Positions 9,685 through 17,752 of a stretch of DNA of 25,621 nucleotides are shown here, piece by piece. Position numbers and translations under genes: made by a program. The stretch covers positions 1 through 25,621 of the forward strand of contig CAXKVV010001475.1 in the NCBI GenBank assembly GCA_964058805.1, given 5' to 3'. The DNA comes from Schoenoplectus triqueter. Its lineage: Eukaryota > Streptophyta > Magnoliopsida > Poales > Cyperaceae. The notes beneath the pieces were generated by a model. It worked only from the letters and a program-made list of their open reading frames with translations, was not told where the DNA came from and did not search any database. How positions within the stretch are numbered: the first letter of the stretch is position 1; every line of letters starts with the position of its first letter.

Positions 9685-10600
9685 CCCCTAATCCATGGAA
9701 ATTAATAACAACACACGATACAGAAGATAAGAGATAGAGAGAGAATACTTTAGAGATTGCATATAGAGTCTAGAGAGAGAGAGAGAGCAAGGAAAGAGGC
9801 AAGAACCGAGAGAAGCTTGATAGAATTGATTGATCTCAGTTTTAACTTGAGAACTCAATTCCTTTGCTCCAATTACTTGTCTGAAGGTAAGCTTTATACT
9901 CTATTATCTGCTAATTGGGAGTTAGTGGGTTTAATTCTTGATGATTGGAGCTTTAGAGATGTAATTGCCACTGAATATCAGTATTTTACTGTACTGTTCT
10001 TGAATTTCTTCAAATTTCAACTATTTCATCATGATTTTTTTCTTTATTTCATGCATTGCAAGTTTGTAGAGTATGAATCTTTCATTTCTTTTGGTGAATT
10101 TTGCTTAAAGATTGATGAATGAGGCTGTTAAATCGATCGATCTCAGTTCAACTTGAGAACTCGGTAACAGTTGAATTCATTGGTTAATTCTTGATTCTTG
10201 AGTTGGAATTATCTTAATCCTTGTTAACACTATATGCATCAGAGTCCATATAATCATTTGAAGTCGATTGATCTCAGATATAATCTTGAGAACTCGACTG
10301 ATTTAGAGTTCTAATACTGTCATCGCGTCCCGTTTCTGAAATTGAGTTTTAGATTGAGAATTAGGGAAGATCATAAGCATAATCATGTGTATCATGGTTT
10401 GAATAAATGTTATAAAGAGTATTAAGCATGATAATGTCAATATTGATCAATGAATAACAAGAATTTGAAGTAAATTGCAATCGGTACCGACGGCCTCTAT
10501 TGCACTTCGGCAATTATCCCAAGTAATGGAGTTATAGACCAATTTGAATCGTTCTAATTGTGTTAGAAGGCATTTATATGTATATACGATACTAATTGAG
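9685..10600 (+). other. Putative inward leader and intron-like stretch with CTCA/TGAG hairpins
   Basis: Downstream of the inward TATA box come a GA microsatellite (9772-9787) and CTGAAG|GTAAGC at 9881-9892, a good plant 5' splice site. The right-arm counterpart reads GAGTTATAAGC, so the donor is not conserved. Three copies of a TGATCTCA...TTGAGAACTC hairpin lie at about 9831-9855, 10135-10163 and 10263-10298. A 121-codon open frame at 9757-10122 has no counterpart in the right arm and is dominated by low-complexity sequence, so it is not called as a gene. Confidence 0.35.
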
Positions 10601-10647
10601 TGACTAATTATTGGAAAAGACGATCAATTGCTTTGAATTTACGGAAT

Positions 10648-10881
10648 ATGAAACTCGGTACCGACTGGTACCAAATTAGTTCATCTGGTATTGGCATACA
10701 TCACGATTCACCGGATGGATTGTCGATCAGACACCGTAGAATGACTCTCCATGGCAAGACGACACTAGGGCAGTTGCCTGATCGGAGGGAGATGGCCGCA
10801 GTCGCCGGCGCTGCCAATGGCACGAATCTTGGAGCTTATGTTGACTGGAGAGTCAGAGAATCGCGGCAGTACGGATATTGA
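10648..10881 (+). other. Open 77-codon frame shared by both arms (left copy), possible captured fragment
   Basis: ATG at 10648, TGA at 10879-10881. It begins 'MKLGTDWYQI' and includes 'SSGIG', 'IRHR' and 'GTNLG'. The right-arm counterpart (20947-21180) is ungapped, ends at the same TGA, and shares 39 of 77 residues by hand count, but begins with TTG instead of ATG. Silent changes (about 10) are outnumbered by replacement changes (about 38), so purifying selection is not supported. Local GC content is well above the surrounding AT-rich sequence. AATAAA motifs at 10919-10924 and 10937-10942 follow the stop; the second is kept in the right arm (20779-20784). No family recognised. Confidence 0.25.
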
Positions 10882-10942
10882 TACGCGTGTGTGGATCTTG
10901 AAGAGATCGGACGTTTGAAATAAAGCACTGTTTTTGAATAAA

Positions 10943-11560
10943 GATACAGAATGAATCTGGGCCTTACATCTTGTAGGGTTTAATCTTGAAGCGAATCTGG
11001 CGGCCCAGATTAGGCCCAATAATTAAATAATAACAGAATATTAATGATATAGAGTAAATAAATCATTTGGAAATGCTCCTGAACTCCAAATTAACTCAAA
11101 TTTGTTTTTAAAATTTCCTTATTTTTCATACTATTTTTCTATGTAATAATATTTCAGTTTTAAAATATAATCATGTTAAAACAATTTAAAAGTAAAAGAT
11201 ATTACATATATTGAAATATTTGATCTAGCTTTGACTTGTCATTTTAAATAATATAAAAATTCCAAAAATTCAAATAAAATCATGAATAATAATTCGATAT
11301 ATTTTTCTGATTTTTCAAGAGATTTTTCATGAAATAATAATGACAATAGTAATATGCAATAATAGATAATGAGATTAGCTCTATTCTTTGATAAAAAAAA
11401 TATAAATAATAATAGATATTATGTTAATATTTTCTGTAAAAAAAGGATAATAAAAATAAATAGCACAAAATATACAAAAATATATACAATCATGGTAATA
11501 GATAGTAAATACATTTTCTTCTATAATAAAGAATGATAATATAGTTTTATAATAAAATGA
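10943..11560. other. AT-rich left-arm stretch, no feature seen
   Basis: It begins with GGGCC-containing sequence (CTGGGCCTTA, TTAGGCCCAATAATT) conserved near 20730-20760 in the right arm, then becomes strongly AT-rich. No frame or signal can be supported. Confidence 0.4.
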
Positions 11561-12200
11561 ATTGCATTTCTTTTGTTATTTCTATACAAATATACAATAA
11601 AAATATTTTGATGGATAAAATGCATAAAAATAATAATAATAATAATAGTTGTAATAAAGAATATAATGAATTCCATCCCTTATGGCTATTTTCAAATAAT
11701 GATGATGATAATAAAAATCTTATATTTTTCTATAGATAATAAATAGAAATAATAAAAAATATATAATGAAAAGCTATAATAAATAGAATAGAATATTAAT
11801 AATGATTTCTTTTAGCTATTATAGATCCTAAAAATAAAAACAAAAAATAGTATAGCTAATCATCTTTTTGATTTGTAAATAATTTTTACATAATGAATAA
11901 TGTTCCAACATAATGAAATATAATAATATAATCCTTTTACTTTGGCTATTATAAATATACAAATAAAAACCATAGCCATTTTATTTTCTATTATTTTTGT
12001 AAGTGGTTTTCTTCAAAATAAATAGAGCTTGGAAATAATAAAAATAAAATTCTACTATTTTAGCTATTATAAAATCCCAAAAATATAAATAAAATTCTAG
12101 TTAATAGCTAACCCATTTCCTATTATTTTTGTAAATAATTTTTCTATAGAAATAAATAGAATTTAAAAATAAAAAAATCCATCTTTACAATAGAGATAAT
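11561..12200 (+). repeat. AT-rich repeats with long-stem hairpins, left arm
   Basis: Several degenerate units carry TTAGCTATTAT, CTATTATTTTTGTAA and AAATAAATAGA segments. They contain inverted pairs: TTAGCTATTA (12060-12069) with TAATAGCTAA (12102-12111), a perfect 10-base stem, and TGGCTAT (11943-11949) with ATAGCCA (11972-11978), where both stem strands carry the matching change. The right arm holds the same type of units at 19430-19870. Confidence 0.7.
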
Positions 12201-12244
12201 AATGAAAGATATTATGTAATAAGCTTTTTACATTTTCGAGATGA

Positions 12245-12830
12245 ACAAATATGCTCACACAAAGGGTGTGGAGCAACATGAGGATTTTTGCACACACGAT
12301 ATAACATTTAGAACGATTAGTCAGGACAAGAACATCTTGACGAAGAATAACTGAGGTTGCAACAGTAACAGGAGAAGATAAGTCGAGACAAGAACATCTT
12401 GACGTAGAATAACTAAGGCTTGGATAGCAACATGAGAATATATGTCAAGACAAGAACATCTTGACGTTTGTTGAAGAATGACCAAGGCTACGATATCAAC
12501 ATGGAGAAATATGTCGACTCTAAGAAAGAAGAACGTTACGATGTCCGAGAGAAGTGACATCTTAATGACTTATCACCATGAGCAAGTAACTCATGGCTAA
12601 ATACGCTCACACAAGGGGTGTAGGGCAACATAGTAATTTTGCATAAGTAATACAACATATATAATGATTAGTCGGGACAAGAACATCTTGACGCTCGCTG
12701 AAGAATGACCAAGGCTGCGACATCAACATGAAGAGATATGTCGACTCCAAGAAATATGAACATTACGATGTCCGAGAGAAGTGACATCTTAATGACTCGG
12801 TGTCATGAACAAGTAATTCATGATCATTTG
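12245..12830 (+). repeat. Tandemly duplicated ~352-bp block of short hairpins, left arm only
   Basis: Two blocks begin with ATGCTCACACAAAGGGTGTG (12250) and ACGCTCACACAAGGGGTGTA (12602), 352 bases apart. Each continues with GACAAGAACATCTTGACG units, ATATGTCGACTC, ACGATGTCCGAGAGAAGTGA and a CATGA..CAAGTAA hairpin. The first block carries three GACAAGAACATCTTGACG units, the second one. The right arm has a single block (19160-19395), so the duplication is specific to the left arm. Confidence 0.8.
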
Positions 12831-12897
12831 AGCTAGCAAGACTGAATTCATCCGTTGATGAGTTTGTCTTCTGGTTCATCTCCCGAGATTGTGAGAT

Positions 12898-13512
12898 TGA
12901 ATCGTTCTGTAGTAGATTCATCCACAAAATAGTGAATGTGAACCGTTCTGTAGGTAGGTTCCTTCACTAACACATGCCTCAATGTTAAGCTGGCTCAGTG
13001 CTTCAGGTTTGACATTGTGTGTGACTGTGTTTCCTAGGTTTATGAATCGGCTTAGTGCTTCGAATTCATGATCTAGAAGATCGGTGAGAAGAAACACGTG
13101 GGCCATATCCACCCTTCTCCTGGTTCACCAACCTCAAGATCAACCGGCTCAGTGCTTCGAGTTATATTTTGTGTGATTGGTTGTTGACTAGTTAAGATTG
13201 AACCGTTCTGTAGTAGGTTTATCTTCTAGAACAACGGAGGTCGAGTCGTTCTGTAGTAGACTCACCTCTAACCCCTCTGAAGAGATTAATCTGATCTGCA
13301 GTAAGGTTATCTCTCGAGGTGGTATAGACTGAACCGATCTGTAGTAGGTTCGTCTTCCATAGGATTAAGTAAGTTCATTTTTTTAGATGAACTGAGGTCG
13401 AGTCGTTCTGTAGTAGACTCACCTCGAACCCCTTCAAAGAGATTAATCTGATCTGTAGTAAGGTTATCTCTTGAAGCGGTAAAGACCGAACCGATCTGTT
13501 AGTAGGTTCGTC
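12898..13512 (+). repeat. Array of small hairpins with a near-constant 11-nt loop, left arm
   Basis: At least nine hairpins share the loop G(T/A)TCTG(T/C)AGTA. Stem pairs differ but match: TGAATC/GATTCA (12898-12920), GAACC/GGTTC (12940-12961), GAACC/GGTTT (13200-13220), GAGGT-GAGTC/GACTC-ACCTC (13237-13268 and 13394-13425), GAGAT/ATCTC (13282-13313 and 13439-13470), GAC-GAACC/GGTTC-GTC (13327-13354 and 13484-13512). Two loops (12940 and 13484 units) carry a one-base insertion. A second loop family, (C/T)T(C/T)AGTGCTTC, occurs at about 12991, 13051 and 13149. Function unknown. Confidence 0.85.
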
Positions 13513-13822
13513 TTCCATGGACCCCTTTTGTGAACCCAGACGACCACTTGACCATCTTTTAACTATATTATTTGCTTCTCCCTTTCAAAGATCCAGAGGT
13601 GCCTCGAGGTTAATAGCCCAGGGTAATTAACGGTGGGGGCTTGCGCCCACCGGAATCTACAAGAACTCACAATCACTAAAAAACCCCCTGAATGTGCATC
13701 CAAATCTCTCTAAACGGCAGAATCAGCCGGCACCTAGCAGATGCACGCTCGGGAGGGATCTCCGTGTCCTTCTTCCGCAACCCATCGCCCAGCGGCGGTG
13801 CAGAGCGCGCGAAAAAGGGTCG
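13513..13822 (+). repeat. GC-rich inner end of the left arm
   Basis: This is the best-conserved part of the arms by eye. It includes GCCCAGGGTAATTAACGGTG, a CGGTGGG/CCCACCG hairpin (13631-13652), TCTACAAGAACTCACAATCA, and ATCTCCGTGTCCTTCTTCCG, all mirrored at 18361-18640. The frames here are short and inconsistent between arms, so no gene is called. Confidence 0.75.
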
Positions 13823-14102
13823 CACACGTACCCATCGAGTGCATCTCTCCTTAAATCCACAACAAATAAAATGATCTTTTACTATGATATTTTAAAATAT
13901 CCATAAATTTTGACAACCTCGACAAGGATAAATAAGTGTTTGTGCACCCCTATTTCTCATATCTTTCAAGATACACATTCTATAAATTTATCAATTCATC
14001 TTAAGTATTCAATTGTATTCCATTTAATTTCATACATCCACATACTACGATCCATCTGTAGAAAAAAAAATATTGCCATATCATATTTGATATAGGAGTC
14101 TA
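13823..14102. other. Start of the spacer, no feature seen
   Basis: Similarity to the opposite arm stops within about ten bases of 13822. The following sequence is ordinary AT-rich DNA with only short frames; nothing can be supported. Confidence 0.4.
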
Positions 14103-14178
14103 GAGTTTATGGTTTATGATTTAAGGTTTATGGTTTAAAATTTTAGGTTTAAGTTGAGGGTTTAGGGTTTAGATTTTT
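14103..14178 (+). repeat. Degenerate plant telomere-like tract (TTTAGGG type)
   Basis: A 7-base periodicity runs through TTTATGG, TTTATGA, TTTAAGG, TTTATGG and TTTAAAA, then TTTAGG, TTTAAG, and finally GGGTTTAGGGTTTAG at 14158-14172. The last two units are perfect Arabidopsis-type telomere repeats. It is interstitial and short. Confidence 0.65.
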
Positions 14179-14226
14179 GTATTTATCATAAGGTTGTGGA
14201 TTGTCCAATCATTCGAACTCACTTTT

Positions 14227-14415
14227 TGAATATCTTATCTCATTATGAACATACATGCGCAAGCCAATTTGGTGTTTGAGAAAAATTCGACAATATTTAC
14301 CTTAACCTCCTCGAATATGTTAACACGTGCTTTTATATATTTATTTATCCATCAAAACAATAGGAGAAATATTATACCGAGTTCTTCTTAAACACCAAAT
14401 GAGATAAAATATTCA
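14227..14415. mobile_element. Small inverted-repeat (MITE-like) element, one arm interrupted
   Basis: The left arm reads GAATATCTTATCTCATT (14228-14244), then a 24-base interruption, then TTGGTGTTTGAGAAAAATTC (from 14269). The right arm (14368-14415) is the reverse complement without the interruption: GAATATTTTATCTCATTTGG, then TGTTTAAGAAGAACTCG when read on the minus strand. The loop is about 70 bases. No coding sequence and no convincing target duplication were found, so the class is unknown. Confidence 0.5.
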
Positions 14416-14794
14416 AATCAATCTCAAACAGAGACTATTCGAGATTAATTCCTATTAGATTAATTTGAACGAGTTCTGATCTAAATTAATTTATGTTTCA
14501 ATAATTTTGTCATATATGATAATACAATCAATTACATATATAATTAAATTATTATTATGTATATATTTAACAATAAATTAAGAAATTAAAGATTAAAAAA
14601 GATATATAATGAAACTAATTAATCTAAATAATTTTTGAGGAAAATTAGTTAAATGAGGAAGAGATGTTGGTTTCGCTGGTGTGTACTAGTGTCGCAGTTA
14701 GAGGGAGATGCTAACTACTAGTCGATTGGAGGAAGAAATGAGGAAGGTGAGAGATCTGCAGCTAGGTTAAAAGAAAAAAATTATCAATCTTTAC
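14416..14794. other. AT-rich spacer stretch with a GC-richer patch, no feature seen
   Basis: It is strongly AT-rich to about 14640, then a GC-richer patch (14655-14760) of unknown origin precedes the second set of CACTA subterminal repeats. No CACTA terminus could be pinpointed. Confidence 0.35.
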
Positions 14795-14952
14795 CATTGA
14801 ATTTTAATATAAAAATTGATTCTAAATACATCTTTGACATTTAGCTTTAGAAACAATATTTTTTTTCACAAAACTAACATCGATTTTCTAGAAAACTCAA
14901 TTTTAAAGGTAAGACTTTAGTACTAGTTTTTCAAAAAATCAATGTTAAAGGT

Positions 14953-15085
14953 AGGGGTGTCAATTTCTGATCCGACTCGACCCGACATGACTCGAAAATA
15001 AATGGGTCGGGTATGAGATTGATTTTTTTGATCCGAATCGGGTCGGGTCGGGTTCGGATCAACCCGACCCGACCCGATTAATTAT
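14953..15085. repeat. CCCGAC-rich insertion with a perfect 19-bp hairpin
   Basis: It begins GGGGTGTCAA, a sequence often seen at ends of non-autonomous plant elements, and is rich in GGGTCGG/CCGACCC. A perfect 19-base stem pairs 15036-15054 (core CGGGTCGGGTCGGGTT) with 15061-15079 around a six-base loop CGGATC. No matching second terminus was found, so it may be a truncated element. Confidence 0.55.
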
Positions 15086-15479
15086 ATTTTTTGAAGTAAT
15101 TTTATGATTTAGTACTAATTAAATCTTAAATATACACTAATTATACACTAATTAAGATTAATTATAAATTAATTAATATTTTATTGCTTAAAATTAAATT
15201 TTCCAATTAGCATCGGTTTTTAAAAAAAAAATGGTTCTAAACTTAATTTTAGAATCATATTACAAATAACCAATTTTAATAAAATCGGCTCTAAATTTAT
15301 TTTTTAAATATTTCCCACCATTTTTGGTGACCAACCCATATTTTGCTAGCCATATATATTTACAATATAAATAATAAAATATTTTCACATAACAAGTAAT
15401 AACACATAATTATATAATAACTAAAAATATATATTACAAAATATTTATAAATAATAGTAGAAGTCATGAAATAAATAAA

Positions 15480-15758
15480 TCAAATATTAGACATAATATA
15501 ATTTACAATCATCTCCTTAATTTTATCGATGTCTTCTTGGAAATAACATTATGGAGCTCGCTTGATAACCTGTTAAAAAATTAAAAATTTTATTTGTTTG
15601 ATTAATAAAAAAAAATATAAAATAGTTAAAAGACTAATATGAAGTTGAATTTTTATACTTGTGACAAATTTTCGTCGCCAAAATATTTGGTTATTATATT
15701 ATGCATCAATCTCATAACATAATAAATGCACTCTTTACTGCTTGGCCGGTTTGAACTC
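15480..15758 (-). pseudogene. Ulp1-type (C48) cysteine protease remnant of a CACTA element, with intron
   Basis: Minus-strand exon 15758-15659 reads 'NRPSSKECIYYVMRLMHNII' followed by 'TKYFGDENLSQ'. This matches the C-terminal half of Ulp1-like proteases carried by plant CACTA elements (consensus ..ECGYYVMR.M.DII), including the catalytic Cys of 'KEC'. A GTATAA donor at 15658 and a TTTTTTAACAG acceptor ending at 15570 bound an 89-base intron. The next exon (15569-15480) reads 'EDIDKIKEMIVNYIMSNI' and stops with TGA, matching the Y....ID.VR.EW tail of the family, although one in-frame stop precedes it. The N-terminal half with the catalytic His/Asp was not found. It is a fragment and inactive. 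KI-type Mutator elements also carry Ulp1, but the adjacent subterminal repeats favour CACTA. Confidence 0.75.
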
Positions 15759-16710
15759 TAATTTTTTTTAAAAAAAAAGTTAAACTCAAACCCTAAATTG
15801 TAATTACAATTTAAAATTCTAATTACATACTTAAATTATTTTTCAAGTGAACTTGAGATTATTTTCTTATGCGAATTGTTTTTCATCCCAATAATAACAT
15901 AAGGCCCTTACATAAATAAATGATATAAGTATTAATTATAGTTTATATTAAAGTATTGGAAAAAAATAAAAAAAAAACTTATGTATTTAACGCCGTTTAG
16001 ATAATATATGTGTCACACTCCAGAAATAATAAATCAGATTAGGAGTGATTAATCCCGCCACGTACGCATAACGAGATGTGCGTACGAAAGGCTAAATGAA
16101 TAGAATAAATCAAACACAGAATAAATAAAATAATAATAATAATACAAAATAATATACAGTCTATAATACACAATAGGATACAACGCCTGACACCGGTGGG
16201 GCTAACTTCATCGAAATGGGTAGCAAAAATCTCTCAAATAAAACCCAAAGAAAGAAACAAAAACCTGATACCCGATAAGTCCTAATCCTCTACCCGCCTC
16301 ACTGCTGATGCGGCGAAGCACCTCTGATATCACGTAGGACTGCACCTAGCACTCTCATCAACACTTAGTCCCACACCTGTAAACCTGGATCCCACAACCA
16401 CCGTGAAAACGGGAGTAATTTAAAAATTACTCAGTACGGATTTAGATCCAGCCTTAAGATTTGATCTTCTTTTCTAGATTGGACCAAAATACCGATATTG
16501 TATTTCAAATGTAGTATAATAAATAAATATATATTAAGGTAATAATATTTTATGCACGTTTGAAAAAAATACCTACATGAATGACATGAAATGACAAATA
16601 AACCCGAAATAGAAAAATCTATGGAAATAAATATATAATATAAAATATAAAGTACGAAAATCAACCACCCGAAATAAATATCCCGATTGCAAATCACCAG
16701 ATCTATCCCA

Positions 16711-16800
16711 AGCGGGTGCCACCAGCATCCCAACTTACGAACTTGGGCCTTGCCTAAGCGGGCGCCACCAACGACCCAACATACGAACTTAGGACTTTAT
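16711..16800 (+). repeat. 46-bp tandem pair in the LTR-like fragment
   Basis: Two copies of a unit opening AGCGGG(T/C)GCCACCA, with CCCAAC(T)TACGAACTT inside, start at 16711 and 16757. Confidence 0.75.
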
Positions 16801-17006
16801 GTTTATGCGGCGCCAGTACCGGATAAACGACAATTCGGGCTCCTAAGGTGATAACGCCCTAGGAGAGTGAGCGTGCATAAGCACGTACTCTGGTCTGCTA
16901 AATCTGGTAATTCACCTTAAAAATAAAAGCAAGCAGATAAGTATGTCTTCTGTTGCCATATCACCAAAAGGAGATAACTACCCGTGAATTAACAAATCAA
17001 AATCAA

Positions 17007-17130
17007 ATGGGAGCCTACACTGTACTAACCAAGGGCCAGAGGACCGCATCCCGTAAAAGTATCAAAATGAAATATAAACAATTAGGAGCATACACCGTAC
17101 CCACTAAGGCCAGCAGACCGCATCCCGACT
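17007..17130 (+). repeat. 75-bp tandem pair in the LTR-like fragment
   Basis: Two copies opening GGAGC(C/A)TACAC(T/C)GTAC and ending GACCGCATCCCG lie 75 bases apart (landmark GAGC at 17011 and 17086). The intervening AT-rich bases are less similar. Confidence 0.7.
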
Positions 17131-17752
17131 TTCTCTGTAACAACTAGGGGCCAAAGGAGAAAGCCCTTCGGACAATACTAGGATCCTAAATACGCCGGAT
17201 AAATATAATAATATAGTATCACGAAGTAGATTCCAGTCTCGAATATGGCCGCCCACACTAAACACTGAAGTACATGGTATCCTGACGGGATCGGTGAATA
17301 ATCCGACAGGCACAGATGTGTAGTACATATACAGACTGATGGGTCCTACAGGCCTATGGGTCACCGTACGCAACCACAACGGTCTGGTTATGCAAGACAA
17401 CTCAGACTGAGAATTACCCGGTCCGCCTCTCAGCACTCTCATGCATTTAATGTATGATTAACTACCTGACTTAATTAATAATTAGTGATAGTAATAATAT
17501 TTTTCTAATAATTATAATCTACAACTTCAATTATTTAATTCTATCTAATCATATCTCAGGTTTATTTTCCGAGTCCTACTCCTATCCTGTCTACGTGCAA
17601 TATGACATGCGAATGCGGGTGAGCCCCAAATTTGGTCCCTAATCATTTTTGGTCAGAAAACACCGCAGTTCAGATTTATTTTAAAAATAGTTTTATTTTC
17701 GGTTTGGATTCCTAATTCTAAAGAAAGGAAATCAAATCCTAGAAAACCGTAC

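Larger units (their letters stand above)
6753..13822 (+). repeat. Left arm (~7.07 kb) of giant inverted repeat
   Basis: This arm matches the reverse complement of 18361-25074 along its whole length. The outer end reads TACTGTTTACC here (from 6753) and as the complement GGTAAACAGTA ending at 25074. The inner end, with CGCGCGAAAAAGGGTCG, closes near 13822 and is mirrored from 18361. Module order is the same in both arms: TATA-bearing 246-bp tandem pair, 127-bp tandem pair, CACGTG minisatellite, open frame, divergent TATA pair, CTCA/TGAG hairpins, second open frame, AT-rich hairpins, short-loop hairpins, GC-rich inner end. The arms differ by many substitutions and small indels, so the duplication is not recent. 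No transposase, target-site duplication or known terminal sequence was found. Confidence 0.93.
14795..15900 (-). mobile_element. Second CACTA fragment (3' end) lying in the spacer
   Basis: Subterminal repeats of the same type as at 4600-4865 occur at 14795-14955 and 15207-15302 (AAAAATTGATTCTAAA, AAATCAATGTTAAAGG, TTAGCATCGGTTTTTA, AATCGGCTCTAAA). They are followed upstream, on the minus strand, by a Ulp1-like pseudogene. The orientation is the same as the CACTA relic at 4500-6752. The repeat zone is interrupted by a GC-rich palindromic insertion (about 14953-15085). No TNP2 sequence remains here. Confidence 0.6.

Noticed and set aside
9757..10122. Plus-strand 121-codon open frame downstream of the inward TATA box
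   Set aside because: Begins in a GA microsatellite, crosses a good splice donor, and its right-arm counterpart is not open.
12898..13512. CRISPR-like array of repeats and spacers
   Set aside because: The constant part is the hairpin loop rather than a fixed-length repeat, spacing is irregular, there are no cas genes, and the sequence is a plant nuclear genome.
12245..13512. Plant microRNA precursor or tRNA-type cluster
   Set aside because: Stems of 5-10 bases are far too short for microRNA precursors, and no tRNA A/B box pattern or cloverleaf was found.
13692..13906. Overlapping plus-strand frames at the inner end of the left arm
   Set aside because: The frames extend beyond the arm into unrelated spacer and are not kept in the right arm.
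17104..17442. Minus-strand 112-codon open frame in the spacer
   Set aside because: Overlaps the 75-bp tandem repeat and LTR-like sequence, shows no recognisable motif, and no second copy exists to test conservation.
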